7,324 nt of DNA from CAYMUC01 sp964393535 (GTDB taxonomy: Bacteria > Actinomycetota > Acidimicrobiia > Acidimicrobiales > Ilumatobacteraceae): contig CAYMUC010000128.1 in the NCBI GenBank assembly GCA_964393535.1, positions 1 to 7,324 on the forward strand, written 5' to 3'. Numbering within the stretch: position 1 is the first letter of the stretch; each line of letters begins with the position of its first letter. A model generated the notes under the pieces. The model was not told the origin of the DNA and searched no databases. It worked only from the letters and a program-made list of their open reading frames with translations. Made by a program: the position numbers and the translations under genes. Below, in pieces: positions 1-5,624 of the stretch.

Positions 1-110
1 AGCTGCGAGCGGGCGGCTACACGTTGCAGGAACTCGCCGAGAAGCTCGGCATGTCCCCGCAACGAGTGCATCAACTCGAGATCGGTTTCGACCGACGAGA
101 CCGCAAGTGA
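1..110 (+). CDS. C-terminal fragment of a helix-turn-helix protein (5' end outside window)
   Basis: Only the last 35 codons are present; codons start at base 3 and the TGA stop is at 108-110. The readable end contains TLQELAEKLGMSPQRVHQLE, followed by a short basic tail ending RRDRK. This has the spacing of a helix-turn-helix: first helix over LQELAEKLG, turn at GMS, recognition helix PQRVHQLE. It resembles region 4.2 of sigma-70 factors (pattern T-L-E-E-[IV]-[AG]-x-x-[FL]-G-[VM]-[TS]-x-x-R-[VI]-x-Q-[IL]-E), so the gene may encode a sigma factor or a regulator with a sigma-4-like DNA-binding end. A general XRE-like HTH is also possible. The DNA-binding role is inferred from the motif; the N-terminal domains cannot be seen. 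It converges on the tRNA-Ala terminator, with about 18 nt between its stop and the hairpin. Confidence 0.6.
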   Translation, partial: LRAGGYTLQELAEKLGMSPQRVHQLEIGFDRRDRK

Positions 111-120
111 CAAAGCGGAA

Positions 121-160
121 AGGAAACAAAGTGTCACCAAGGTTGCCCTTGCTGACACTT
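121..160 (-). terminator. Intrinsic terminator after tRNA-Ala / rsfS operon
   Basis: Read on the minus strand, an 8-bp arm (129-136 with 153-160, TGACACTT on the plus strand) is followed by one G-G mismatch (137/152) and a 5-bp arm (138-142 with 147-151, CAAGG/CCTTG). The loop reads GCAA on the minus strand, a GNRA-type tetraloop. The minus strand then continues TTTGTTTCC, a T-rich tract. On the plus strand the hairpin is followed by CGTGGAGC with no T-run, so termination is expected only for transcripts coming from the tRNA and rsfS side. Confidence 0.75.
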
Positions 161-162
161 CG

Positions 163-235
163 TGGAGCTAAAGGGAATTGAACCCTTGACCTCTTCCATG
201 CCATGGAAGCGCTCTGCCAACTGAGCTATAGCCCC
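163..235 (-). tRNA. tRNA-Ala, anticodon GGC
   Basis: The minus strand folds into a full 73-nt cloverleaf. The acceptor stem is GGGGCTA with TAGCTCC and an A discriminator. The D arm starts GCTCAGTTGG. The anticodon stem CTTCC/GGAAG encloses the loop ATGGCAT, giving anticodon GGC (alanine codons GCC/GCU). The T arm has GGTTCAATTCC. The loop carries A32 and U38, the pair typical of alanine GGC tRNAs. The CCA end is not encoded: the next bases are CGA, so CCA would be added after transcription. The gene begins 19 nt after the rsfS stop on the same strand and is followed within 2 nt by a terminator hairpin. It could be processed from the nadD-rsfS transcript, expressed from a local promoter, or both. 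Confidence 0.95.
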
Positions 236-248
236 GAAGGGAAGCCGA

Positions 249-278
249 ACGATATCAAGCCTCCGGCGCGCTCTCCAA
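249..278 (-). promoter_or_regulatory. Possible promoter for tRNA-Ala inside the rsfS 3' end
   Basis: On the minus strand TTGGAG (273-278, a -35-like box matching TTGACA at TTG) is followed after 18 nt by TATCGT (249-254, a TANNNT -10). The -10 ends 13 nt before the tRNA 5' end, which would leave a short leader for RNase P to remove. The -35 lies in the rsfS coding sequence and the -10 just after its stop. This is a motif match only; the tRNA could instead rely wholly on the upstream operon. Confidence 0.3.
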
Positions 279-632
279 CCGCCACTCGACGCGAGGGCGG
301 TCTCGGTAGAGGCGTTCGATCTCGTAGAAGCGACGTGTCTCGTCGAGGAAGACATGCACCACCACGTCGCCGTAGTCCAGCAGCACCCACTGCTGCTCCT
401 TCATTCCCTCCACCCGCAGGGGAGCCCTGCCGAGTTGCGCCTTGACTTCGCTCTCCACCGAATCGGCCAGCGTGGCCACCTGGCGTCGATTCGAGGCGCT
501 CACCACCACGAACCACCCGGTGATGGCCAGCACATCGCCCACGTCGATCACCACGACGTCCTCGCCCTTCTTGGCGTCGGCCGCCCGTGCGGCACACAGT
601 GCCAGACTCTGGGTCTCGTCGTCGGTGTTCAT
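255..632 (-). CDS. rsfS: Ribosomal silencing factor RsfS (Iojap family)
   Basis: This 125-aa protein has the normal RsfS length and fold signature. In the family, RsfS binds ribosomal protein uL14 on the large subunit and blocks subunit joining, lowering translation when nutrients are short. Recognisable blocks are the N-terminal helix around ALCAARAADAKKGEDVVVID (11-30), the ITGWFVVVSASNRRQV segment (37-52), and the most conserved part, VEGMKEQQWVLLDYGDVVVH (74-93), continuing to the DETRRFYEIERLY helix (97-109). The ATG start at 630-632 overlaps the stop of the upstream LCP-like gene in an ATGA, suggesting translational coupling. Linkage to nadD is a classic arrangement for rsfS, and the tRNA-Ala follows 19 nt downstream. 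Product identity is firm from the motifs; the cellular role is taken from the family. Confidence 0.95.
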   Translation of the reverse strand: MNTDDETQSLALCAARAADAKKGEDVVVIDVGDVLAITGWFVVVSASNRRQVATLADSVESEVKAQLGRAPLRVEGMKEQQWVLLDYGDVVVHVFLDETRRFYEIERLYRDRPRVEWRLESAPEA

Positions 633-1759
633 CGATCGCTCACTGCCTCATCCTCCGCCTCGGCGAATGCCGTTCCCAACCTGATCTGCACGTCGATGCC
701 CTCCACCCGTTCGTCGGCCTCGGTCACGCTCACCTCGCCGAACAACGTCTGAAACGCACGAATCTCCTTGGGCGACAACCGTACCGAGGTGCGCACCTCG
801 GTCACGGTCGGTGGCACCTCGTCCACCTGTCGCACCAGCAACACATTGGCTCCCACGAACAGCAGGCTGGCCACCGCCCGACGCGTGGTGTCGAAATCGA
901 ACGACGAGTCGATCTGCACCGCCACCGACGGATTGGCCGCCACCACCGCCGAGGGAGCCACCGACGCCATCACCAACACCACCTCGCTGCGGTCGAGGTC
1001 GTACAGGTCCAACTGGTCGGGGTTGGCCTCGGTCGACAGCACCGGTTCCACGGCGAGCTGGTGGTAGGCCACGGCACCGTCGAACACCGCTGCCATCAAC
1101 GACTCGAGATCGGTGGGCGGGGCCACCGGGGAGGAGGCGCCTGCCGACGACTCGCCTGCGGGGGGAGCCGCAGCCAGCACAGCGGCCGCCCAGGCCTCGC
1201 CCAACTCGGGCCAGCGTTGCAGTTCCGCATCGGTGCCCCGCTCGGTCACCAGTGAGGTCACGCGGTTCACGGCGTCGTCGGCGAGTCCGGCCTCCACCAG
1301 CATGGTGGCGGCCTCGTCAACCGCAAGCACCTCCACCACCTCCAGGCTGGTGTTCAGCAGATTTGCCAACTCACGACTGAAGGGCTCGAACCCTTCGCTG
1401 TCGTACACGTCGGCCAACCGACTACCACCCACCGCCGCCATGTCGGCATTCGCCACACCTGTGGCACGCACCCTTCCTCCTACGGGCACCGACACCGCCG
1501 TGCCGCCACGCCCGGCCGGAGCCAGGGCGAAGGCGGTGATCGACGTGAGTTGGCCATCACTTCCCACTGTCGCCAGCACGCCCACCGGAGTGGGAGGAAT
1601 CTCCAACACGGGTTCCACACCCACGTTCACCGCCGCCGTGCTCCCACTGATGGCCGACCCCGCCACCAGACCAGCCACCGGGACCAATGCCAACGCCAGC
1701 ACGCCGAACACCAACGCCACCACGGTGTTGCGGCGGCGCACCGATGCCAACGCCGTCAC
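629..1759 (-). CDS. Membrane-anchored degenerate LCP / LytR_C-like protein
   Basis: This is a 376-aa protein starting at GTG (1757-1759), which overlaps the nadD stop as GTGA; a G-rich stretch lies about 8-13 nt upstream. Residues 1-10 are short and basic (VRRR) and 12-36 form one hydrophobic helix, so the bulk is probably extracytoplasmic. Residues about 58-155 follow the strand/helix layout of LytR-CpsA-Psr domains: a GVLATVGSDGQLTSITAFAL strand pair, a VSVPVGG segment where LCP enzymes have S-I-P-R-D, and a helix ending SLEVVEVLAVDEAATML. The LCP arginine motifs (IPRD and the later RxR) are absent. A low-complexity Ala/Pro/Ser linker (195-217) leads to a C-terminal part (about 278-366) resembling LytR_C, with VAVQIDSS, a helix, a TEVRTSVRLSP strand and a final VQIRLGTAF. 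LCP enzymes attach glycopolymers to peptidoglycan; this one probably lacks that catalysis. The family assignment is an inference from pattern and from position between nadD and rsfS, where actinobacteria often have an LCP gene. Confidence 0.75.
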   Translation of the reverse strand: MTALASVRRRNTVVALVFGVLALALVPVAGLVAGSAISGSTAAVNVGVEPVLEIPPTPVGVLATVGSDGQLTSITAFALAPAGRGGTAVSVPVGGRVRATGVANADMAAVGGSRLADVYDSEGFEPFSRELANLLNTSLEVVEVLAVDEAATMLVEAGLADDAVNRVTSLVTERGTDAELQRWPELGEAWAAAVLAAAPPAGESSAGASSPVAPPTDLESLMAAVFDGAVAYHQLAVEPVLSTEANPDQLDLYDLDRSEVVLVMASVAPSAVVAANPSVAVQIDSSFDFDTTRRAVASLLFVGANVLLVRQVDEVPPTVTEVRTSVRLSPKEIRAFQTLFGEVSVTEADERVEGIDVQIRLGTAFAEAEDEAVSDR

Positions 1760-2361
1760 CGGTACAGCCCCCGTTGGTGGATCACGTCGAGCACCCCCGG
1801 TGGCACCAGGAAGTCCAACGGTCGACCATCGCCACAGCGCGCTCTGAGGTCGGTGCTCGACACCTCGAGTCGCGGCACTTCCACCCGCGTCCAGTCAAAC
1901 CCGCCGGGCAGCGTCACATGCACCCCGGGACGGTCCACCACCACCAGGTGACTCAGGGCCACCACGTCCTCCACCCGCTCCCACGTGGTGAGACCGGCAG
2001 CGGCGTCGTCGCCGATGATCGTGAACAGTTCCGCTCCGGGCACCTCGCTGCTCAGCATCGCCAACGTGTCGGCGGTGTAACTGACACCGCCCCGGTCGAT
2101 CTCCAGCGCCGAGGCCCTCACACCGGCCACACCCACCACCGCCGCTTCCACCATGGCCAGTCGATCGACAGCTGGCGTGATGCAGCGTGTGCCCTCTTTC
2201 TGCCACGGGCGGTTCGCCACCACCAGCAGCACCTCGTCGAGCGCCAAGGCGTGACGCACGTTCACCGCCGTGACGAGATGCCCCACATGAGGGGGGTCGA
2301 ACGTGCCTCCGAACACGCCGATGCGGCACGTGGCATCGGCACGATCGGACGAAGGAGGCAC
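1756..2361 (-). CDS. nadD: Nicotinate-nucleotide adenylyltransferase NadD
   Basis: NadD transfers AMP from ATP to nicotinate mononucleotide, making deamido-NAD in the cytosol. With the GTG start at 2359-2361 the protein is 201 aa, the normal family length. The nucleotidyltransferase signature GGTFDPPHVGH lies at residues 18-28. The substrate-binding ANRPWQKEG segment (49-57), GVSYTADTL (92-100) and the ATP-binding SSTDLRAR (168-175, the ISSTxIR motif) follow in order. The frame stays open upstream to a TTG at 2427, with another GTG at 2404-2406, but the extra residues are a Pro/Ser-rich stretch unlike NadD. A TAGACT box lies 8 nt before the 2361 GTG, which fits a leaderless start there. It is the first gene of the nadD-LCP-rsfS-tRNA unit and overlaps the next gene by 4 nt. 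Identity is firm; the start is a choice. Confidence 0.92.
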   Translation of the reverse strand: MPPSSDRADATCRIGVFGGTFDPPHVGHLVTAVNVRHALALDEVLLVVANRPWQKEGTRCITPAVDRLAMVEAAVVGVAGVRASALEIDRGGVSYTADTLAMLSSEVPGAELFTIIGDDAAAGLTTWERVEDVVALSHLVVVDRPGVHVTLPGGFDWTRVEVPRLEVSSTDLRARCGDGRPLDFLVPPGVLDVIHQRGLYR

Positions 2362-2369
2362 AGGCGGCG

Positions 2370-2375
2370 AGTCTA
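2370..2375 (-). promoter_or_regulatory. -10 box for leaderless nadD transcription
   Basis: TAGACT on the minus strand (4 of 6 matches to TATAAT, TANNNT pattern) is separated by 8 nt from the GTG at 2359-2361, so transcription would begin at or within a base or two of the start codon. No Shine-Dalgarno-like sequence is visible before this GTG. I see no good -35; the best is CCGACC at 2395-2400, with a 19-nt spacer. The same arrangement occurs before the P450 and before the ORF at 7269. Confidence 0.4.
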
Positions 2376-2411
2376 CGTTCGGGTGTCCCGACGCGGTCGG
2401 CGGCACCTGAT

Positions 2412-2440
2412 AGGACAGGCCGCGCAAAATCGGGTAGCAT
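2412..2440 (+). promoter_or_regulatory. Candidate promoter of the sigma-factor gene
   Basis: AGGACA (2412-2417, 4 of 6 to TTGACA) and TAGCAT (2435-2440, 4 of 6 to TATAAT) are spaced by 17 nt. Transcription would start near 2447, leaving an untranslated leader of about 160 nt before the sigma ATG. The site is back to back with the nadD -10 box, so the two divergent units share only about 35 nt between their promoter cores. It also sits where an upstream-extended nadD would be coding, which argues for the shorter nadD. Confidence 0.4.
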
Positions 2441-2531
2441 CACGGGTCCCTACTGGGCCGACGCGCCAACCTACCCCTCTCCCCCCACAACACGTCGCCG
2501 AGCACCTCTGCTGTGCGACGTCTCCGAAGCA

Positions 2532-2563
2532 CCTCAGGCCGGTGTGGCGTCTGCCACCTGAGG
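2532..2563 (+). other. Possible hairpin in the sigma-gene leader
   Basis: CCTCAGG (2532-2538) pairs with CCTGAGG (2557-2563) as a 7-bp stem. Inside it TGGC (2545-2548) pairs with GCCA (2553-2556) around a GTCT loop, leaving a 6-nt bulge on the 5' side. No T-run follows, so it is not an intrinsic terminator. The structure ends 44 nt before the sigma ATG and covers an in-frame GTG at 2542-2544. A role in translation control is conjecture. The rest of the leader (2441-2531) is C-rich with no other signal that I can see. Confidence 0.3.
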
Positions 2564-2607
2564 CTACGGAACAAAACACGAAACACGAACGGTTACAGAG
2601 CATTGCC

Positions 2608-3435
2608 ATGAACGATTCCATTGGTCTCTACCTCAACGACATCGGGAAGGTCCCCCTTCTCACCGCCGAAGACGAGCGCGTGCTGTCACGTGCCATCGAA
2701 AAGGGTCGCGACGCTGCCGAGCGCATCGCCGCAGGTGAGAAGTCCCGCCAACTGAAGAAGGACCTCGCAGAAGCGGCTGCCGCCAAGGACCGCTTCATCC
2801 GTTCCAACCTGCGCCTCGTGGTGTCCATCGCCCGTCGCTACCCCTTGCCCCAGGGCATGGATCTGTTGGACCTCATCCAGGAGGGCAACCTGGGCCTCGA
2901 GCACGCCGTCGACAAGTTCGACTGGCGTCGTGGCTTCAAGTTCTCCACCTACGCCACGTTCTGGATCCGCCAGGCCATCGGCCGTGCGCTGGACCAGAAG
3001 GCCAGCCTCATCCGCATCCCCGGCGATCGTTCGGCCAGCCTGCGCGCTGCGCTGCGCCAGGCCTCGGGCGATGGTGAAACCCTCGACACCAGCAATGCCG
3101 AACTGCACCGGCTCACCACGCCGGTGTCGCTCGACAAGACCATCGGTGACGACGGCGACGCCACCCTCGGCGACCTCATGGACAACGGCCAGGGCACGCC
3201 CGAAGATGCCGTCATGGCGCTCGTCGACAGCGAACTGCTCGACGAACTGCTGGGCACCCTCGACGACCGGGCCCGCTTCGCCGTCGAGGCCCGTTTCGGT
3301 CTGCTCGATGGCGAGCGCAAGAGCTTCCGCGAAGTCGGTGAACACCTGGGCGTCACTGCCGAGGCGGCTCGCCGTCTGGTCAGCCGTGCGGTAGCCGGTC
3401 TGCGTGAAGACGCCGAGCGCATTCTGGCGGCGTGA
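2608..3435 (+). CDS. RNA polymerase sigma factor, small RpoD/SigA-like (sigma-70 family)
   Basis: This 275-aa protein directs RNA polymerase to promoters. Region 1.2 is at 3-35 (DSIGLYLNDIGKVPLLTAED, a standard beginning, which supports the ATG start). Region 2 is at 61-138, with the core-binding LIQEGNLGL and the promoter-melting KFSTYATFWIRQAI block. Region 3.2 is at about 171-193 (TPVSLDKTIGDDGDATLGDL). Region 4 is at 203-270, with its HTH near 240-262. Region 1.1 is absent, and region 3.0-3.1 between IRIPGD (135-140) and TPVSL is about 30 residues with little family similarity, much shorter than usual. Compared with E. coli sigma-70, F118 replaces W433, G125 replaces T440, A251 replaces R584 and R256 replaces Q589, while W119, Q122, E252 and R255 are kept. 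It is therefore probably an alternative (group 2-like) factor with changed specificity, not the housekeeping one. An in-frame GTG at 2542 would add 22 residues. Only a weak AGAG precedes the ATG. Confidence 0.9.
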   Translation: MNDSIGLYLNDIGKVPLLTAEDERVLSRAIEKGRDAAERIAAGEKSRQLKKDLAEAAAAKDRFIRSNLRLVVSIARRYPLPQGMDLLDLIQEGNLGLEHAVDKFDWRRGFKFSTYATFWIRQAIGRALDQKASLIRIPGDRSASLRAALRQASGDGETLDTSNAELHRLTTPVSLDKTIGDDGDATLGDLMDNGQGTPEDAVMALVDSELLDELLGTLDDRARFAVEARFGLLDGERKSFREVGEHLGVTAEAARRLVSRAVAGLREDAERILAA

Positions 3436-3461
3436 TCACTCACCTGCGAGCATGATGCCCG

Positions 3462-4814
3462 ATGGCTTCCACGTGGACACCTGCTTCATGGCGTGACTTC
3501 CCCGCCGCGCAACAACCCGACTGGCCCGACGAGGCCGCACTCGACCGTGCGCTGAAGCAGATCGGGTCGTACCCGCCGTTGGTCTTCGCCGGCGAGGCTC
3601 GCGCCTTGCAGGCATCGCTGGGTCAAGTGGCGGCGGGGAACGCCTTCCTGCTGCAGGCCGGCGACTGCGCCGAGAGCTTCGAAGAGTTCTCGGCCAACAA
3701 CATCCGGGAGAAGTTGCGGGTCATCCTGCAGATGGCCGTGGTGCTCACCTACACCCTGGGTGTGCCCGTGGTGAAGGTCGGGCGCATGGCGGGCCAGTTC
3801 GCCAAGCCCCGGTCGTCCCCCACGGAGACCATCGGCGATCTGGTGCTTCCCAGTTTCCGGGGCCACATCGTCAACGACGCCACACCCACGGCGGCGGCTC
3901 GTGTTCCCGACCCCGAACGCCTGGTACAGGCCTACCACCAGTCGGCCTCCACACTGAACCTGCTGCGGGCTTTCACCAAGGGCGGCTTCGCCGACCTGGG
4001 CCGAGTGCACGCCTGGACCCAGGAGTTCGTGGCCACCAGTCCCCAGGGCGAGCGCTACGAGCAACTGGCGGCTGAGATCGACCGGGCACTGCGCTTCATG
4101 CGGGCCTGCGGTATCGACACCGAGAGCAACTCGACCCTGCACGAAGTCGACGTGTACACCAGTCATGAGGCGCTGATCCTCGGCTACGAGGAAGCCCTCA
4201 CCCGGCAGGACTCTCTCACGGGCAACTGGTACGACTGCTCGGCCCACATGCTGTGGATCGGCGAGCGCACCCGTCAGCTCGATGGTGCTCACCTGCAGTT
4301 CCTGGCCGGCGTGGGCAACCCGGTGGGCTGCAAACTGGGTCCCGACACCCCGGCCGACTATGTGCTCGAGTTGTGCGAACTGTTGAATCCGGCCCGCGTG
4401 CCCGGCCGCCTCACCCTCATCAGTCGCATGGGCGCCGACCGTGTCACCGACGGCCTGCGGCCCCTGCTGCGAGCCGTTCGTGATGCCGGCCATCCCGTGG
4501 TGTGGGCGTGTGACCCCATGCACGGCAACACCTTCACCGCTCCCAGTGGACGCAAGACCCGCCACTTCGACGCCGTGGTCGCCGAGATCGCCGGCTTCGT
4601 GGCAGCGCACCGCGCCGAGGGCACGTGGCCGGGCGGCATCCACGTGGAACTCACCGGCGAGAACGTCACCGAATGCTTGGGCGGCGGAGAAGACCTCGGC
4701 GACAGCGACCTCGATCACCGCTACGAGACCATCTGCGATCCGCGGCTGAACGGCCGGCAGTCGTTGGACCTGGCCTTCCGCGTGGCCGAGTTGGTGCGCG
4801 ACACCGGGGCCTGA
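3462..4814 (+). CDS. aroF: 3-deoxy-7-phosphoheptulonate (DAHP) synthase, class II
   Basis: The enzyme condenses phosphoenolpyruvate and erythrose 4-phosphate to DAHP, the first step of the shikimate pathway to aromatic amino acids and related cofactors. The 450-aa length and motifs are those of the type II (plant/mycobacterial) family: QAGDCAES with Cys69, the substrate-binding KVGRMAGQFAKPRSSP (105-120), CDPMHGNT with His354, HVELTGENVTEC with Glu396, and CDPRLN with Asp426. These four metal ligands match Cys87, His369, Glu411 and Asp441 of the M. tuberculosis enzyme with near-constant offsets (18, 15, 15, 15), so the catalytic core looks intact and the N-terminus is slightly shorter. The helical insertion about 170-222, a region used for aromatic amino acid feedback in M. 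tuberculosis, is retained. It starts 26 nt after the sigma gene. No clear Shine-Dalgarno is seen; CATGAT lies 5 nt before the ATG and might be a weak -10. The symbol could equally be aroG. Confidence 0.95.
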   Translation: MASTWTPASWRDFPAAQQPDWPDEAALDRALKQIGSYPPLVFAGEARALQASLGQVAAGNAFLLQAGDCAESFEEFSANNIREKLRVILQMAVVLTYTLGVPVVKVGRMAGQFAKPRSSPTETIGDLVLPSFRGHIVNDATPTAAARVPDPERLVQAYHQSASTLNLLRAFTKGGFADLGRVHAWTQEFVATSPQGERYEQLAAEIDRALRFMRACGIDTESNSTLHEVDVYTSHEALILGYEEALTRQDSLTGNWYDCSAHMLWIGERTRQLDGAHLQFLAGVGNPVGCKLGPDTPADYVLELCELLNPARVPGRLTLISRMGADRVTDGLRPLLRAVRDAGHPVVWACDPMHGNTFTAPSGRKTRHFDAVVAEIAGFVAAHRAEGTWPGGIHVELTGENVTECLGGGEDLGDSDLDHRYETICDPRLNGRQSLDLAFRVAELVRDTGA

Positions 4815-5624
4815 GTGAAGGCCCTGGACCTCAGCCGGTCCTGGCCGGTGGAGCACCGGGCCGTCGCCGTGCTGCGCGGCGGGGAACTCGTGGCCATGGA
4901 GGGCGACGCCTCGCACGCCTTCCGGTGGGCGTCCATCACCAAACTGCTCACCGCCTGGGCCACCCACATCGCCATCGAAGAGGGATCACTGACTCTCGAT
5001 GATCCTGTAGGCCAGCCGGGTTGCACCGTCCGTGATCTGCTGTGTCACGCCGGTGGCTACGGCTTCGACGGCGAGACACCGGTGTCGGCACCGCGCCGCA
5101 CTCGCATCTACTCCAACACCGGGTACGAACGGCTGGCCGACTACGTCGCCGCCGTCACCGACATGCCCTTCGCCACGTACCTCACCGAAGCGGTACTTGC
5201 TCCCCTGGACATGGCCGGATGTCGACTGCAGGGTTCACCGGCCAAGGACGCCATGGGCACCCTCCACGATCTGGTGGCTCTGGCCGGCGAACTCAGCCGA
5301 CCCACCCTGGTGCACGAACACACCGCCCACGCCGTCGTCAGCGTCACCTACCCCGAACTCAGCGGCATCGTGCCCGCTGTGGGCCGTTTCGATCCGTGCC
5401 CATGGGGCCTGGGGCCCGAACTCAAAGGCGCCAAACAACCGCACTGGACCGGTACCCGCACCAGTGCCGCCACGTTCGGGCACTTCGGTGGGTCGGGCAC
5501 GTTCCTCTGGGTGGATCCCGTGGCCGACGTGGCGTGCGTAGCCCTCACCGATCGGGACATGCCCTCGTGGGGTATGCAGTACTGGCCGGCGTTCGCCGAC
5601 GCCGTCATCGACGACCTCACCTGA
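4815..5624 (+). CDS. Serine hydrolase, class C beta-lactamase / penicillin-binding-like family
   Basis: This 269-aa protein has the three active-site elements of the beta-lactamase-type serine hydrolases. SITK at 40-43 is SxxK with nucleophile Ser40 and Lys43, YSN at 99-101 is the YxN motif, and HFG at 223-225 is in the usual KTG/HxG place before a beta-strand. The block VRDLLCHAGGYGFDG (72-86) is the typical LLxHTSG-like segment. It is shorter than most members (about 350-400 aa) and has no signal peptide or membrane helix, so it is probably cytosolic and not a resistance enzyme. Substrate is unknown; family members include esterases, amidases and peptidases. The GTG start directly abuts the aroF TGA (TGAGTG, 0 nt), and its stop overlaps the next ATG by 1 nt, so its translation is likely coupled to both neighbours. 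Confidence 0.88.
   Translation: MKALDLSRSWPVEHRAVAVLRGGELVAMEGDASHAFRWASITKLLTAWATHIAIEEGSLTLDDPVGQPGCTVRDLLCHAGGYGFDGETPVSAPRRTRIYSNTGYERLADYVAAVTDMPFATYLTEAVLAPLDMAGCRLQGSPAKDAMGTLHDLVALAGELSRPTLVHEHTAHAVVSVTYPELSGIVPAVGRFDPCPWGLGPELKGAKQPHWTGTRTSAATFGHFGGSGTFLWVDPVADVACVALTDRDMPSWGMQYWPAFADAVIDDLT

Noticed and set aside
587..1847. Several plus-strand open frames opposite the LCP-like gene
   Set aside because: They are His/Arg/Pro/Thr-rich shadow frames from the GC-biased codon positions of the minus-strand gene, with no start context or motif.
2362..2427. Longer nadD starting at TTG 2427 or GTG 2406
   Set aside because: The added residues are Pro/Ser-rich and not NadD-like. They overlap the sigma promoter candidate and have no ribosome binding site, and the TAGACT box points to GTG 2361.
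1687..2607. Upstream extension of the sigma frame to 582 codons
   Set aside because: The extra 307 codons run antisense to nadD and through the promoter region, with His/Arg/Pro-rich text. Sigma region 1.2 begins right after the ATG at 2608.
3486..4967. Minus-strand open frame of 493 codons opposite the DAHP synthase
   Set aside because: It is the antisense shadow of aroF in GC-rich DNA. It is rich in Gly/His/Gln with no motif, and the plus-strand frame carries all the catalytic residues of a known enzyme.
5042..5623. In-frame upstream extension of the 158-aa protein inside the serine hydrolase
   Set aside because: It is a different frame within a gene with clear active-site motifs, and its translation is Arg/His-rich. 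The TGATG overlap marks the real start.
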